A stretch of 64,000 nucleotides of DNA from Arthrobacter sp. zg-Y820 (GTDB lineage Bacteria > Actinomycetota > Actinomycetes > Actinomycetales > Micrococcaceae), in the NCBI RefSeq assembly GCF_030142155.1, contig NZ_CP126247.1, forward strand, positions 2,294,001-2,358,000. Reading direction: 5' to 3'. The position numbers and the translations under genes are program-made. Shown here one piece after another: positions 38,014 through 48,129 of this stretch (within the stretch, counting starts at the first letter, position 1; each line of letters starts with the position of its first letter). The notes under the pieces were generated by a model. That model saw nothing but the letters and a program-made list of their open reading frames with translations. It was not told the DNA's origin and did no database searches.

Positions 38014-39206
38014 TAGAGGGATTCCTTGATCTTGCTGGCGTCGGTCTTGCTGGATTCCATGAGGTCCACGAAGCGGTCGAAGAGGTACGCGGAGTCATGC
38101 GGGCCGGCGGCGGCCTCGGGGTGGTACTGGACCGAGAAGGCCGGGATGTCGAGGCAGGCGAGGCCTTCCACGACGTCGTCGTTCAGGGACACGTGGCTGA
38201 CCTCCACCCGGCCGTAGCGGGCCTCGGGCGCGGTGACCGGCCCGTCCAGCGGCGCGTCGACGGCGAAGCCGTGGTTCTGGCTGGTGATTTCGACCTTGCC
38301 GGTGCGGCGGTCCAGGACCGGCTGGTTGATGCCGCGGTGGCCGTAGCGCAGCTTGTAGGTGCCAAAGCCCAGGGCGCGGCCCAGGATCTGGTTGCCGAAG
38401 CAGATGCCGAAGAACGGGGTGCGGGTGTCCAGGACGCCGCGCAGCAGGTTCACCTGGGCGTCAGCGGTGGCGGGGTCGCCGGGGCCGTTGGACATGAACA
38501 CGCCGTCGGCGTCCAGCGCCGTGACGTCCTCAAGGGTGGCGGAGGCGGGCAGGACGTGCACCCGCACGCCGCGCTCCGCGAACCGGACCGGCGTCATGGA
38601 CTTGATGCCCAGGTCCAGGGCGGCGACGGTGAAGCGCGGCTCGCCGTCCCAGCCGTGGTCCTGCGGCTCGATCACGTAGGAGGCCTCGACGCTGACCTCT
38701 TCGGCGAGGCGGGCACCGGCCATGGATTCCTGCGCCAGGACGTCGGCCAGCAGCTCGGCCTCCGGGCGGTTGGCTGCGGTGCCGGAGAAGATCCCGGCCT
38801 TCATGGCGCCGCGTTCGCGCAGGTGCCGGGTCACGGCGCGGGTATCCACGCCGGAGATCCCGACGACGCCCTGCGCCGCGAGCTCTTCGTCCAGGGTGCG
38901 CTCGGAGCGCCAGCTCGACGGCCGGCGGGCGGCGTCGCGCACAATGTAGCCGGCCACCCAGATCCGCCGGGATTCGGCGTCGTCGGTGTTCACTCCGGTG
39001 TTGCCGATGTGCGGCGCCGTCTGCACCACCAGCTGGCGGGCGTAGGAGGGATCGGTGATGGTCTCCTGGTAGCCGGTCATGCCGGTGGCAAAGACCGCCT
39101 CGCCCAGGGCGGTGCCCTCGGCGCCGTAGCTGCGGCCGCGGAAGGTGCGGCCGTCTTCAAGCATCAGGACAGCTGCGGTCGGGGTGGGGATGTGCTGCAC
39201 GGTCAC
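38013..39206 (-). CDS. carA: Carbamoyl-phosphate synthase small subunit
   Basis: 397 aa glutaminase subunit that hydrolyses glutamine and channels ammonia to CarB. An N-terminal CPSase_sm domain ([16 protein letters not shown]) is followed by a class I glutamine amidotransferase domain with the nucleophile in [16 protein letters not shown] and the His/Glu pair in [12 protein letters not shown]. The GTG start overlaps the upstream gene by GTGA. Confidence 0.98.
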   Translation of the reverse strand: MTVQHIPTPTAAVLMLEDGRTFRGRSYGAEGTALGEAVFATGMTGYQETITDPSYARQLVVQTAPHIGNTGVNTDDAESRRIWVAGYIVRDAARRPSSWRSERTLDEELAAQGVVGISGVDTRAVTRHLRERGAMKAGIFSGTAANRPEAELLADVLAQESMAGARLAEEVSVEASYVIEPQDHGWDGEPRFTVAALDLGIKSMTPVRFAERGVRVHVLPASATLEDVTALDADGVFMSNGPGDPATADAQVNLLRGVLDTRTPFFGICFGNQILGRALGFGTYKLRYGHRGINQPVLDRRTGKVEITSQNHGFAVDAPLDGPVTAPEARYGRVEVSHVSLNDDVVEGLACLDIPAFSVQYHPEAAAGPHDSAYLFDRFVDLMESSKTDASKIKESL

Positions 39207-39721
39207 AGTTGTTCCTCGCTTGTTGGTGCCGATTCGGCCGGCAGGAGTTCGGTTATCGCTGATACCAGCGGTGTCTTCTCGTCGGCGGAGCGGGTGCGGA
39301 ACCCGGTGTCCACGGAGGTGGTTCCGAGTTTCCAGGTCACGATGACCAGGCCCTCCTTCTCCACGAATTTCCCGGCCATGCCGCGCTCCAGCCGGACGCT
39401 TTCCAGGTCCGCCCGGGGAATCCAGAGGTCGGGTGCGCCGCTGCGGACCAGCAGGAGGCCTTCGTCGAAGACTGCCGCGGTGGCGTTGGACTTCACGCCC
39501 AGCCCGTAGACGGCAATCCGGTCCAGCCAGTCACCGGCGGTGGTGGTGCAGACGTACTGTCCCAGGGCCTGGAACCGGGGTACCTCCAGGCCGTCGGGCA
39601 TCGGCACCGGGCGCGGGACGCCTTTTTGGCGCTGCCGGCGGCCGCGCCAGCCCAGGGCAAACAGGCCCAGGAGCAGCACTATGAGGACAATCATGCCCAG
39701 GGCGAATATCAGCCGATCCAT
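39203..39721 (-). CDS. Membrane-anchored PH-like domain protein of the pyr operon
   Basis: 172 aa. One N-terminal transmembrane helix ([20 protein letters not shown]), a basic RRQRQK stretch, then a beta-rich domain of about 120 residues ([37 protein letters not shown]) resembling bacterial PH-like domains. The same position, between pyrC and carA, is held by Rv1382 in Mycobacterium tuberculosis. It overlaps pyrC by 13 nt and carA by 4 nt, so it is made in step with pyrimidine enzymes. The function is unknown. Confidence 0.8.
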   Translation of the reverse strand: MDRLIFALGMIVLIVLLLGLFALGWRGRRQRQKGVPRPVPMPDGLEVPRFQALGQYVCTTTAGDWLDRIAVYGLGVKSNATAAVFDEGLLLVRSGAPDLWIPRADLESVRLERGMAGKFVEKEGLVIVTWKLGTTSVDTGFRTRSADEKTPLVSAITELLPAESAPTSEEQL

Positions 39722-41079
39722 GCGGACTCCTCTGCGGAAACGGGGTGAGGCGTGTTCAGGGCGGCGTTCAGGACCGTGGGATGGCCGGCGAAGAAGGTCG
39801 CCTGCACGGTGCCGGGCAGTTCCAGTCCGGCAAATGGTGAGTTGCGCCCCTTTGAAGCCATCTTATTCGGGTCCACCGTGCGGCGCGCAGACGGGTTCAC
39901 CAATATGACGTTGGCCGGTTCTCCCGGCGCGAGCGGCCGGCCCTGCGATTCCAGGGCACCAATGGCCGCCGGGGTGACGGAAGTCACGCGGGCGAAGCCC
40001 TCCCAGTCCATTAATCCGGTCTCGATCATCGCGTGCTGCACCACCGACAGGGCGGTTTCCAGTCCGGTCATGCCCATGGCGGCCTGCGCCCACTCGCACT
40101 CCTTGTGCTCGGACGGATGCGGTGCGTGGTCGGTGCCGACAATGTCGATCGTGCCGTCGGCCAGACCGCGGCGCAGGGCGTCGACGTCGGCAGCCGTGCG
40201 CAGCGGCGGGTTAACCTTGTAGACGGGGTCGTAGCTGTGCACCAGGTCGTCGGTGAGCAGCAGATGGTGCGGAGTGGCCTCGGCAGTGACGTTGATGCCG
40301 CGTTCCTTGGCCCAGCGGATGATTTCCACCGACCCGGCGGTGGACACATGGCACACGTGCAGCCGCGATTTGGTGTGCTGGGCCAGCAGCACGTCACGGG
40401 CGATGATCGCTTCCTCGGCCACGGCGGGCCAGCCGGCCAGGCCCAGCACGGCGCTGACCTCGCCCTCGTTCATCTGCGCACCCTCGGTCAGGCGCGGCTC
40501 CTGTGCATGCTGGGCAATCACGCCGTCGAACGCTTTGACGTACTCCAGGGCGCGGCGCATCAGCACCGGATCCGCGACGCACTTGCCGTCGTCGGAAAAG
40601 ACGCGCACCCGGGCACGGGAATCCGCCATGGCGCCGAGTTCCGCCAACTGTTCGCCGTCGAGCCCGACGGTCACCGCGCCGACCGGGCGCACGTCCACCC
40701 AGCCGGAGCGGCGGCCCAGGCTGTAGACCTGCTCCACCACGCCGGCGGTGTCCGCCACGGGGTTGGAATTGGCCATGGCGTGGACGGCAGTGAAGCCGCC
40801 CAGGGCAGCGGCACGGGTTCCGGTTTCCACTGTTTCGGCGTCTTCGCGGCCGGGCTCGCGCAGGTGGGTGTGCAGGTCAACCATGCCGGGCAGCGCAATC
40901 AGGCCGGCCGCCTCGATGACGGCGGCGTCCGCCGGTGCTGAGAGGTCCGGGCCGACGGCGGTGATTCGTCCGGCGGAAATCAGGATGTCGGCGGTTTCCT
41001 TGCCGAGGATTGACGCGTTCCGGATCAGGTAAGTGCCGGTTGCTGTGTTCTCAGTCGTCACTGTGTTTTTTGTCGTCAC
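39709..41079 (-). CDS. pyrC: Dihydroorotase
   Basis: 456 aa; cyclises carbamoyl aspartate to dihydroorotate. Class I amidohydrolase with the metal-binding [10 protein letters not shown] and [12 protein letters not shown], plus [10 protein letters not shown] and the carboxylated-Lys/Asp region. The start GTG 41079 gives MTTKNTVTT and overlaps the pyrB stop by GTGA; a second in-frame GTG 18 nt later lies in an imperfect repeat of the same sequence and is an alternative. Confidence 0.97.
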   Translation of the reverse strand: MTTKNTVTTENTATGTYLIRNASILGKETADILISAGRITAVGPDLSAPADAAVIEAAGLIALPGMVDLHTHLREPGREDAETVETGTRAAALGGFTAVHAMANSNPVADTAGVVEQVYSLGRRSGWVDVRPVGAVTVGLDGEQLAELGAMADSRARVRVFSDDGKCVADPVLMRRALEYVKAFDGVIAQHAQEPRLTEGAQMNEGEVSAVLGLAGWPAVAEEAIIARDVLLAQHTKSRLHVCHVSTAGSVEIIRWAKERGINVTAEATPHHLLLTDDLVHSYDPVYKVNPPLRTAADVDALRRGLADGTIDIVGTDHAPHPSEHKECEWAQAAMGMTGLETALSVVQHAMIETGLMDWEGFARVTSVTPAAIGALESQGRPLAPGEPANVILVNPSARRTVDPNKMASKGRNSPFAGLELPGTVQATFFAGHPTVLNAALNTPHPVSAEESAWIG

Positions 41080-42074
41080 TGTGCGGTCTCCAGGGTGGCG
41101 GTGCCGGCCGGGGTGTGATCTCCGGACAGCAGAAGGTAAAGGGCGGCCATGCGCACGGAGACACCGTTGCTGACCTGTTCCAGGATGGTGGCGCGGGGCG
41201 AATCAGCGGCCCGGGAGGAGATCTCCAGTCCGCGGTTCATCGGTCCCGGATGCAGCAGGATCGTGTCCTGAAGTCCGAGCGTGTCCAGCCGGTCCAGGCG
41301 GACGTCGTCGAAGCCCCAGCGGCGCGAGTATTCGCGGACCGAGGGGAAGAATGCCGAGTGCATCCGTTCGCCCTGCACCCGCAGCATCATGACGGCGTCG
41401 GGCCCGGCGTCCAGGGCTGCGTCCAGGTCGTAGCTGACCTCGCAGGGCCAGGACTCGACGCCGAACGGCAGCAGGGTGGGCGGGGCCACGAGCGTGACGG
41501 TGGCGCCGAGCGTGCGCAGCAGCCACAGGTCGGAGCGCGCCACCCGGGAGTGCAGGACGTCGCCTACGATCACCACGTGCATGCCGGTGAGGTCGGTGCC
41601 GGGAGAGGCCGTGCCGTGCAGGCGGGCCCAGTGGCGGCGCATGGTGAAGGCGTCCAGCAGGGCCTGGGTGGGATGCTCATGCGTGCCGTCCCCGGCGTTC
41701 AGGACCGAGGCGTCGATCCAGCCGGAGCCTGCCAGCCGGGCCGGAGCCCCGGAGGAGCCGTGGCGGATCACGACGGCGTCGGCGCCGATGGCGGCCAGGG
41801 TCTGGGCCGTGTCCTTGAGCGATTCGCCCTTGGACACCGAGGAGCCCTTGGCGGAAAAGTTGATGACATCGGCGGAGAGGCGCTTGGCGGCCGCTTCGAA
41901 GGAGATCCGGGTCCGGGTGGAATCCTCGAAGAAGAGGTTGACCACGGTCCGGCCGCGCAGGGCGGGGAGTTTCTTCACCTCGCGCTGCGATACGGCCGCC
42001 ATTTGTTCGGCGGTGTCCAGGATGGCCAGGGCGTCGGTGCGGCTGAGGTCGCGGGTCGAGAGCAGATGCTTCAC
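41076..42074 (-). CDS. pyrB: Aspartate carbamoyltransferase catalytic subunit
   Basis: 332 aa; joins carbamoyl phosphate and aspartate. Carbamoyl-phosphate-binding motif [22 protein letters not shown], the catalytic His region and the C-terminal [12 protein letters not shown]. No pyrI regulatory subunit gene is adjacent, as usual in actinobacteria. The GTG start overlaps pyrR by GTGA. Confidence 0.98.
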   Translation of the reverse strand: MKHLLSTRDLSRTDALAILDTAEQMAAVSQREVKKLPALRGRTVVNLFFEDSTRTRISFEAAAKRLSADVINFSAKGSSVSKGESLKDTAQTLAAIGADAVVIRHGSSGAPARLAGSGWIDASVLNAGDGTHEHPTQALLDAFTMRRHWARLHGTASPGTDLTGMHVVIVGDVLHSRVARSDLWLLRTLGATVTLVAPPTLLPFGVESWPCEVSYDLDAALDAGPDAVMMLRVQGERMHSAFFPSVREYSRRWGFDDVRLDRLDTLGLQDTILLHPGPMNRGLEISSRAADSPRATILEQVSNGVSVRMAALYLLLSGDHTPAGTATLETAQ

Positions 42075-42652
42075 GGGGCTCCCTCGATGACGACTTCGTC
42101 CACGGCCGGAACATCAGTTTCCCGCAGGTGGACGCGGACCTTTTCCACGACGGCGGTGGGCAGGTTCTTGCCGACGTGGTCCGCGCGGATCGGCAGTTCA
42201 CGGTGGCCGCGGTCCACGAGGACGGCGAGCCGGACAATCCGTGGCCGGCCCAGTTCCGTGAGGGCGTCCAGTGCGGCGCGGATGGTCCGGCCGGAATACA
42301 GGACGTCATCTACGAGGACCACCACTTTGTCATCGATTCCGGACAGCGGAACCCTGGTGGCGTGCGGAGTGCGGGTGGGCTGGCGGGCCAGGTCGTCACG
42401 GAACATGGTGACGTCCAGCTGCCCGACAATTGCGGCGGGATCCACTGAAGGATCGGCGGCGGCGATCTTGTCTGCGAGCCGGCGGGCCAGCGGATAGCCC
42501 CGGCGCGGAATGCCCATCAGGACAAGGTCTGCGGCGCCTCTGTTGGCTTCCAGGATCTCGTGGGCAATCCGGGTGAGCGCCCGGTTTATGTCAGCTGAAG
42601 CCAGAACGGTGCGTGCGGGTGCGGATGCGCCCGGCGGGTTGGACAAGTCCAT
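42071..42652 (-). CDS. pyrR: PyrR, pyrimidine operon regulator / UPRTase
   Basis: 193 aa. UMP-dependent RNA-binding repressor with a phosphoribosyltransferase fold; PRPP loop [18 protein letters not shown] 42652 ([13 protein letters not shown]) is fixed by GGAGGAGG 8 nt upstream. A PyrR-binding loop sits just ahead of this site, so the protein should repress its own operon. It is the first gene of pyrR-pyrB-pyrC-PH-carA-carB-pyrF. Confidence 0.97.
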   Translation of the reverse strand: MDLSNPPGASAPARTVLASADINRALTRIAHEILEANRGAADLVLMGIPRRGYPLARRLADKIAAADPSVDPAAIVGQLDVTMFRDDLARQPTRTPHATRVPLSGIDDKVVVLVDDVLYSGRTIRAALDALTELGRPRIVRLAVLVDRGHRELPIRADHVGKNLPTAVVEKVRVHLRETDVPAVDEVVIEGAP

Positions 42653-42663
42653 ATTCTGCCTCC

Positions 42664-42690
42664 TCCTTCCCCGCCTCACAGGACGGAATT
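42664..42690 (-). promoter_or_regulatory. PyrR-binding RNA loop overlapping the pyrR ribosome-binding region
   Basis: The leader contains GTCCTGTGAGGC (42673-42684), matching the PyrR consensus RUCCNGNGAGGY. Flanking CCG/CGG and TTCC/GGAA can close the stem. The Shine-Dalgarno GGAGGAGG begins at the foot of this hairpin, and there is no separate terminator. This fits the translational-repression type described for Mycobacterium smegmatis rather than Bacillus-type attenuation. Confidence 0.78.
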
Positions 42691-42710
42691 TAAAGGGTGA
42701 ATGCGGTTTC

Positions 42711-42718
42711 AAGCTACC
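42711..42718 (-). promoter_or_regulatory. Candidate extended -10 of the pyr operon
   Basis: Minus-strand TGGTAGCTT has the TG-n-TAnnnT form. It would start a short leader that includes the PyrR loop. The -35 is not clear. Confidence 0.35.
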
Positions 42719-42860
42719 ACAGCGGGCGGTCCGGGCTTCGAACTGTGACGCCGTCCCGTCCGCTCCGATCGCGGGATCCGGCTGCCCGCTCCGCGATAGG
42801 GGCAACTTTGCGGTTTTTCATCCCCAGTGCGCCGGTCTTCGGCCCACAACAGCCTTTTCC

Positions 42861-42879
42861 TCATAGGGTTGCCCTATGA
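42861..42879 (+). promoter_or_regulatory. Perfect inverted repeat over the prsW promoter
   Basis: TCATAGGG-TTG-CCCTATGA: 8-bp arms and a 3-bp spacer. The left arm contains TAGGGT (42864-42869), a -10 ending 6 nt before ATG 42876. An operator or an mRNA hairpin are both possible. Confidence 0.5.
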
Positions 42880-42896
42880 AGGACGCAGATTCATGA
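42876..42896 (+). CDS. Six-codon upstream ORF coupled to prsW
   Basis: MKDADS followed by TGA. TAGGGT lies 6 nt before its ATG, so the mRNA probably starts here without a leader. The TGA overlaps the prsW start (ATGA), and the AAGGAC inside the tiny ORF doubles as the prsW ribosome-binding site. Too short for database support; inferred from geometry. Confidence 0.4.
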   Translation: MKDADS

Positions 42897-44137
42897 GCGG
42901 GCACAACCCCGACCACTTTGCCGGACAGGCCCGTGCGGTCCCCTGGACTCCCCCTCCGGGTGCCCCGCAGCCGGCCGCCGAGCAGCCCCCGGGGTACGGT
43001 CCGGTGCCGGTGCAGCCGCTGTGGTCCGCCCAGCCGCGCGGAGGCACCGGCACGGCCGCGACGGTGCTGCTGATCATCGGGTCATCGCTGGCCCTGCTGC
43101 TGGTGGCCTGGTTCCTCTGGTGGCAGCTGGGGACCACCGCGTTCCTGCTCTGCGGGATCCTGGCACTGGTGCCGCTGGGCATCTGCCTGCTGGGACTGCA
43201 TTGGGTGGACCGCTGGGAACCCGAGCCCCGTTCGGCGCTTCTGTTTGCGTTTCTGTGGGGTGCCGGCATCTCGGTGGGCATCACGCTGCTGGTCGGCCCC
43301 TATGTGCGCGGCGCCCTGCATCTCCTGCTGCCGGGGCTGGCGCCGGAGTTCATCGGCCCCGTCCTGGAAGCGCCGATCGTCGAGGAAACCGCGAAGGGAC
43401 TGGGCGTCCTGCTCCTGGTCCTGGTGCGGCGCAGCCACTTTGACGGGCCGGTGGACGGGATCGTTTATGCCGGCACCGTCGCTGCCGGCTTCGCGTTCAC
43501 GGAAAACATCCTGTACTTCGGATCGGCGCTGATCTCCAGCGGAGGTTTGGGTGCGCAGCTGGGCTTTGTCTTTGTGCTGCGGGGAATCTTCTCGCCGTTC
43601 GCGCATGTGCTCTTCACGGCCGCCATCGGCGTCGGACTGGGGATCACCGTGCGGCGCGGCGGTGCCCTGCGCATCACTGCCGGTTTCCTCGGCGGCCTCA
43701 TCGCGGCGATCCTGGGCCACATGTTGTGGAACGGCGGCACCGTGCTGGTCTCCGGCAGCTTCTTTGTGTTCTATTTCCTGCTGCAGGTGCCGCTGTTCGC
43801 CCTGGCGGTGACTGGCGTCATCCTGCTGCGCCGGGCCGAACAGCGGCTTACCCGGCAGCGGCTGGGCGAATACGCCGCAGCCGGATGGTTCACGCCCCAG
43901 GAGGTCCTCATGCTCTCCACCCGTGCCGGCCGGCACCAGGCGATGGCCTGGGCCGGCCGGTTCGGGGCCCGCAGCACAATGAAAACCTTCATCCGGGAAG
44001 CCACCCGGCTGGCGCTGACCCGCCAGCAAATCGCTGCCGGGCGGGACCTGCCGGCCAACCGGGCCGCTGAACACACTCTGCTGCACGACCTCACCCGTAC
44101 CCGCGGAACCATGCTGGCCCGCGCCGGCGGGTCCTGA
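42893..44137 (+). CDS. PrsW-family intramembrane metalloprotease
   Basis: 414 aa. It begins with a Pro-rich cytoplasmic N-terminus (~1-50) and continues with about eight membrane segments. PrsW motifs are present: IVEETAKG (metal-binding EExxK), FAFTENILYF, FAHVLFTAAIG and a late HMLWNGG. The C-terminal ~90 residues are soluble and basic. PrsW cleaves the anti-sigma factor RsiW in Bacillus; the target here is unknown and no sigma/anti-sigma pair is adjacent. The start is ATG 42893 with AAGGA 9 nt upstream. Confidence 0.9.
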   Translation: MSGHNPDHFAGQARAVPWTPPPGAPQPAAEQPPGYGPVPVQPLWSAQPRGGTGTAATVLLIIGSSLALLLVAWFLWWQLGTTAFLLCGILALVPLGICLLGLHWVDRWEPEPRSALLFAFLWGAGISVGITLLVGPYVRGALHLLLPGLAPEFIGPVLEAPIVEETAKGLGVLLLVLVRRSHFDGPVDGIVYAGTVAAGFAFTENILYFGSALISSGGLGAQLGFVFVLRGIFSPFAHVLFTAAIGVGLGITVRRGGALRITAGFLGGLIAAILGHMLWNGGTVLVSGSFFVFYFLLQVPLFALAVTGVILLRRAEQRLTRQRLGEYAAAGWFTPQEVLMLSTRAGRHQAMAWAGRFGARSTMKTFIREATRLALTRQQIAAGRDLPANRAAEHTLLHDLTRTRGTMLARAGGS

Positions 44138-44144
44138 GGAACGC

Positions 44145-44180
44145 AAAAACCCGCCCGGCCCACTTGCGTGGCCGTGCGGG
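44145..44180. terminator. Bidirectional terminator between prsW and nusB
   Basis: CCCGCCCGGCCCAC pairs imperfectly with GTGGCCGTGCGGG around TTGC. On the minus strand the stem is followed by a T run (complement of AAAAA at 44145-44149), a good intrinsic terminator for the aro-efp-nusB transcript. Confidence 0.75.
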
Positions 44181-44201
44181 CTTAGTGCGGAACCGGTGTG
44201 C

Positions 44202-44612
44202 TTAGGCCAGCAGCGAAGGCTTGAGCTGGTGAAGCCGGCTCAGGAGACCGTTCACGAAGGCCGGTGACTCGTCAGTGGACAGGGTCTTGGCGAGTTCAAC
44301 GGCTTCGCTGATCGCCACCTTGTCCGGAACGTCGTCGTTGTAGAGCAGTTCCCAGGTGCCCAGGCGCAGGATGATGCGGTCCACAGAGGGCATCCGCTCC
44401 AGGGGCCAGCCCTGCGAGTAGGTGCCGAGGAACTCATCGATGGTTTCCTGCATGGAAACCACGCCCTCCACCAGCTCCAGGGTGTACGGGTTGATCGTCT
44501 GATCGGTCTGTTCCCGGCGGGCCTTGATCATGTCAAAGGCCGACGCCGAACGCTGCTCAGCTTCAAACAGAACTTCCAGTGCCCGGGTCCGGGCTTTAGT
44601 GCGTGCACTCAC
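44202..44612 (-). CDS. nusB: Transcription antitermination factor NusB
   Basis: 136 aa all-helical RNA-binding protein that, with NusE, binds boxA RNA and supports rRNA transcription. It shows [20 protein letters not shown] at the N-terminus, and [20 protein letters not shown] and [21 protein letters not shown] in the C-terminal half. Its GTG start overlaps the efp stop by GTGA. Last gene before the terminator. Confidence 0.96.
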   Translation of the reverse strand: MSARTKARTRALEVLFEAEQRSASAFDMIKARREQTDQTINPYTLELVEGVVSMQETIDEFLGTYSQGWPLERMPSVDRIILRLGTWELLYNDDVPDKVAISEAVELAKTLSTDESPAFVNGLLSRLHQLKPSLLA

Positions 44613-45172
44613 TCGTTAACGCGTCCCAAATAATCGCCGTTGCGGGTATCTACCTTGACCTTGGTGCCCTGTTCCAGGAACAGGGGAACCTGGATTTCGT
44701 AGCCGGTCTCCACGGTGGCGGGCTTAGTGCCGCCGGTGGAGCGGTCGCCCTGAAGGCCCGGCTCGGTGTACGTGATTTCCAGGATTACCGACGGGGGCAG
44801 CTCAATGTACAGCGGAGAACCCTCATGGATGGCAATCGTCACCATCAGGGATTCGAGCATGAAGTTGGCGGCGTCCCCCACGATGGAACCCGGCACGGTC
44901 AGCTGGTCGTAGTCCGAGGTGTCCATGAAGACGTAGTCGTCGCCATCCTGGTACAGGTACTGGTAATCGCGGCGGTCAACGGAAGCCGTTTCGATCTTGA
45001 TGCCGGCGTTGAAGGTCTTGTCGACTACCTTGCCCGAACGCACGTTGCGCATCTTGGTACGGACAAACGCACCACCCTTGCCCGGCTTCACGTGCTGGAA
45101 CTCGATGATGCTCCAAAGGTTGCCTTCAAGCTTCAGCACGGTGCCGTTCTTGATGTCGTTGGTCGTCGCCAC
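44609..45172 (-). CDS. efp: Elongation factor P
   Basis: 187 aa. Enters the ribosomal E site to relieve stalling at polyproline. Three beta-barrel domains: the KOW-like N-terminus with the [10 protein letters not shown] loop (modifiable Lys at its tip), the OB domain, and the C-terminal domain with [20 protein letters not shown]. The start is GTG 45172 ([10 protein letters not shown]) with AAAGAG nearby. It follows aroB by 70 nt and overlaps nusB, the common actinobacterial order. Confidence 0.97.
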   Translation of the reverse strand: MATTNDIKNGTVLKLEGNLWSIIEFQHVKPGKGGAFVRTKMRNVRSGKVVDKTFNAGIKIETASVDRRDYQYLYQDGDDYVFMDTSDYDQLTVPGSIVGDAANFMLESLMVTIAIHEGSPLYIELPPSVILEITYTEPGLQGDRSTGGTKPATVETGYEIQVPLFLEQGTKVKVDTRNGDYLGRVNE

Positions 45173-45242
45173 AGTTTCTCTTTCGTTGATCCGCAAAAGT
45201 TTTCGTTTTAAGTCCGCAGACCATTCTACCTGCTCCGTGCCC

Positions 45243-46364
45243 CTACAGGCTGAGGCGGATGCCGCCCTGGGGTTCGGAGGCGATCTCCTGGTAGGCAGCG
45301 AACAGCAGCGAGGTGTCCGGAACCTCCAGCATGGAGGGCCGGGCGAGGCCGTCCAGGACCACAAAACGCAGCAGGTCGCCGCGGGATTTCTTGTCGCGGC
45401 GCATGCCGTCCAGCAGGGCTGACCAGCGGTCCTTCCGGTAGGTGACCGGCAGTCCCAGCAGGGACAGGATGTCCTTGTGCCGGTCCGCCGTGGCGTCATC
45501 CAGCCGGCCGACCATGCGGCCGAGCTCGGCGGCGAAAACCAGCCCCACTGACACGGCGGCGCCGTGGCGCCACTGGTAGCGTTCAGCCAGTTCGATGGAG
45601 TGGCCCAGCGTGTGGCCGTAGTTCAGGAACTCCCGGCGGCCGGCTTCGCGCAGGTCCGCGGAAACCACCTCGGCCTTGACCGCAATGGAGCGTTCCACGA
45701 GTTCGCGCACGACGGCGGAGGCGCCGTCGCCCACTGCCTCCGGGTTGGCTTCCACCAGGTCCAGGATGGCCGGATCCGCGATGAAGCCGCACTTGATGAC
45801 TTCGGCCATGCCGCTGAGGAGCTCGTTCTTGGGCAGGGTGCCCAGCGCGTCCAGGTCCGCCAGCACGCCGGCGGGGGGATGGAAGGCTCCCACGAGGTTT
45901 TTGCCCTCGGCCGTGTTGATGGCGGTCTTGCCGCCAACTGCCGCGTCCACCATGCCCAGCAGGGAGGTGGGAATGTGGACCACCTTGATGCCGCGCAGCC
46001 AGGTGGCGGCGACGAAACCGGCCAGGTCGGTGACCGCGCCGCCGCCCACCGCCACGATGGCGTCGGAACGGGTGAAGTCGTTCTGCCCCAGGACCTGCCA
46101 GCAGAAGGAAGCCACCTGAATGTGCTTGCCCTCTTCGGCGTCCGGGATTTCGGCGGTGACAGCGGTGAGGCCGGTGGCGGCGAGTTCGTCGCGGACGGTG
46201 TCGCCGGTGGCACGGAGCGCGCGGGGATGGATGACCAGGACGCGGCGCACCCGCTCCCCCAGCATGGCCGGAAGGCGGTCCAGCAGTCCGTTGCCGATCA
46301 CGACGTCGTAATTGCTTGCGGGGCTTTCGCCGGTCACCGGGATGACGGTGGGATCGGAGGCCAT
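45243..46364 (-). CDS. aroB: 3-dehydroquinate synthase
   Basis: 373 aa; second shikimate step, DAHP to 3-dehydroquinate, needing NAD and a divalent metal. It has [20 protein letters not shown] (NAD site) and metal ligands in the Glu/His/His set, with GHTLGHSIE visible. ATG 46364 (MASDPTVIP) is preferred because AAGGAG lies 9 nt upstream; ATG 46382 lies inside aroK and lacks a site. It follows aroK with a 4-nt gap. Confidence 0.96.
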   Translation of the reverse strand: MASDPTVIPVTGESPASNYDVVIGNGLLDRLPAMLGERVRRVLVIHPRALRATGDTVRDELAATGLTAVTAEIPDAEEGKHIQVASFCWQVLGQNDFTRSDAIVAVGGGAVTDLAGFVAATWLRGIKVVHIPTSLLGMVDAAVGGKTAINTAEGKNLVGAFHPPAGVLADLDALGTLPKNELLSGMAEVIKCGFIADPAILDLVEANPEAVGDGASAVVRELVERSIAVKAEVVSADLREAGRREFLNYGHTLGHSIELAERYQWRHGAAVSVGLVFAAELGRMVGRLDDATADRHKDILSLLGLPVTYRKDRWSALLDGMRRDKKSRGDLLRFVVLDGLARPSMLEVPDTSLLFAAYQEIASEPQGGIRLSL

Positions 46365-46368
46365 GGAG

Positions 46369-46899
46369 TTAAGCTCCTTCATTGAGGATTGTCGTCAGCC
46401 GGTCGATGATGGCCGTGACGGTGAGTCCCCTGGTGTCAATGGTGATGTCGGCCAGGGATTCGTAAACGGGCCGCCGGGCCTTGGCCAGTTCCTGCCAGCG
46501 GCGCACGGGGTCGCCGGCAAGCATGGGGCGGTGCCCGGAGCGGATAATGCGGGGCAAAACTGTTTCCAGGTCGGTGTCCAGAAACACTACGGTGGAGCGG
46601 CACAGCAGCTGCTGCGTCCCGGTGTCCAGCACCGCTCCGCCGCCCAAAGAAATGACGGCGCAGGGTTTTTCGGCCAGCGCCGCAGCCACGCAGCGGGCTT
46701 CAACCTCACGGAAGTAACATTCCCCGCGTGCGGAAAAGAGTTCCGGAATGGGACCGTGGCGCTCGGTGACGAGCTGATCGGTGTCGGTGAACTTCAGCTG
46801 ACGGCGGGCCGCCAACTCGCGCCCCACCACCGACTTGCCGGCCGCCATGAAGCCGATCAGGACAATGTGCCGGCAGGACTGGTCAGTCTGTCCGGACAC
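46369..46899 (-). CDS. aroK: Shikimate kinase
   Basis: 176 aa P-loop kinase that phosphorylates shikimate. Walker [15 protein letters not shown], the Asp pair in FTDTDQL, shikimate-binding FRE and GGGAV, and the lid RPMLAGDP. The start overlaps the aroC 3' end by 17 nt, indicating coupled translation. Confidence 0.97.
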   Translation of the reverse strand: MSGQTDQSCRHIVLIGFMAAGKSVVGRELAARRQLKFTDTDQLVTERHGPIPELFSARGECYFREVEARCVAAALAEKPCAVISLGGGAVLDTGTQQLLCRSTVVFLDTDLETVLPRIIRSGHRPMLAGDPVRRWQELAKARRPVYESLADITIDTRGLTVTAIIDRLTTILNEGA

Positions 46900-48097
46900 T
46901 GGTGCCAGCCGATGCCAGGGCGCCCGGAATGTTCTCCAGGTAGGACCGCAGGTTCCGCGCCGTCTCGGCCACGGAATCGCCGCCGAATTTCTCGGTGACC
47001 GCCTCCGCCAACACGAGCGCGACCATGGCCTCGGCCACTACGCCGGCCGCCGGCACGGCGCACACGTCGGAGCGCTGGTGGTGGGCGCGGGCCGGCTCGC
47101 CGGTGCTGACGTCCACTGTCTGCAGTGCGTGCGGGACGGTGGCGATCGGCTTCATGGCCGCCCGCACCCGCAGCACCTCACCGATGCTCATGCCGCCTTC
47201 GATGCCTCCGGCGCGGTTGCCGGAGCGGACCACGCGGCCCGCGGCGTCCTGGAGGATTTCGTCGTGCGCGGCGGAGCCGCGGCGGGCCGCGGTGAGGAAG
47301 CCGTCACCGATCTCCACGCCCTTGATCGCCTGGATGCCCATCAGGGCACCGGCGATCCGCGCGTCGAGCCGGCGGTCCCAGTGCGTGTAGCTGCCCAGTC
47401 CCGGCGGCAGGCCGTAGGCAACAACCTCCACCACGCCGCCGAGGGTCTCGCCGTCCTTGTGGGCAGCGTCCACCTCGGCCACCATTGCCGCGGACACGTC
47501 CGCGTTGAAGCAGCGCAGGGGATCGGCGTCGAGGGCGGCGACGTCGGCGGGGCCGGGCAGCGCCGATCCTTCGGGGCTGCCGACACCGGCGATGCTCACG
47601 GTGTGGGAAACCAGTTCAACGCCCAGGGACTTCAGGAACGAGGAGGCCACCGCGCCCAAGGCCACGCGGGCGGCGGTTTCGCGGGCGCTGGCACGCTCCA
47701 GCACGGGACGGGCCTCGTCGAAGCCGTATTTCTGCATGCCGGTAAAGTCTGCGTGTCCGGGGCGCGGGCGGGTCAGCGGGGCGTTGCGCGCGGACTCGGC
47801 CAGCAGTGCCGGGTCCACCGGATCCGGAGACATGACCTGCTCCCACTTCGGCCACTCGGTGTTGCCCACCTCGATGGCAACGGGGCCGCCCTGGGTGAGC
47901 CCGTGCCGCACTCCGCCGAGGATGCGGACCTGGTCCTGTTCGAACTTCATCCGGGCGCCGCGCCCATAGCCGAGCCGTCGGCGCGCCAGCGCCTCTTGGA
48001 TCAGGGAGGTGTTCACTTCGACGCCTGCAGGGACGCCCTCAACTATTCCTACCAGTGCAGGCCCATGGGACTCACCGGCGGTCAACCAACGCAACAT
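46883..48097 (-). CDS. aroC: Chorismate synthase
   Basis: 404 aa FMN-dependent enzyme that makes chorismate from EPSP. It begins [21 protein letters not shown] and has [26 protein letters not shown] and [13 protein letters not shown], all family signatures. It follows aroE by 32 nt and leads into aroK. aroA (EPSP synthase) is not in the window. Confidence 0.98.
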   Translation of the reverse strand: MLRWLTAGESHGPALVGIVEGVPAGVEVNTSLIQEALARRRLGYGRGARMKFEQDQVRILGGVRHGLTQGGPVAIEVGNTEWPKWEQVMSPDPVDPALLAESARNAPLTRPRPGHADFTGMQKYGFDEARPVLERASARETAARVALGAVASSFLKSLGVELVSHTVSIAGVGSPEGSALPGPADVAALDADPLRCFNADVSAAMVAEVDAAHKDGETLGGVVEVVAYGLPPGLGSYTHWDRRLDARIAGALMGIQAIKGVEIGDGFLTAARRGSAAHDEILQDAAGRVVRSGNRAGGIEGGMSIGEVLRVRAAMKPIATVPHALQTVDVSTGEPARAHHQRSDVCAVPAAGVVAEAMVALVLAEAVTEKFGGDSVAETARNLRSYLENIPGALASAGTSVRTD

Positions 48098-48129
48098 GGT
48101 TTCAATACTGCCATGATCGGCGCGCGGCT

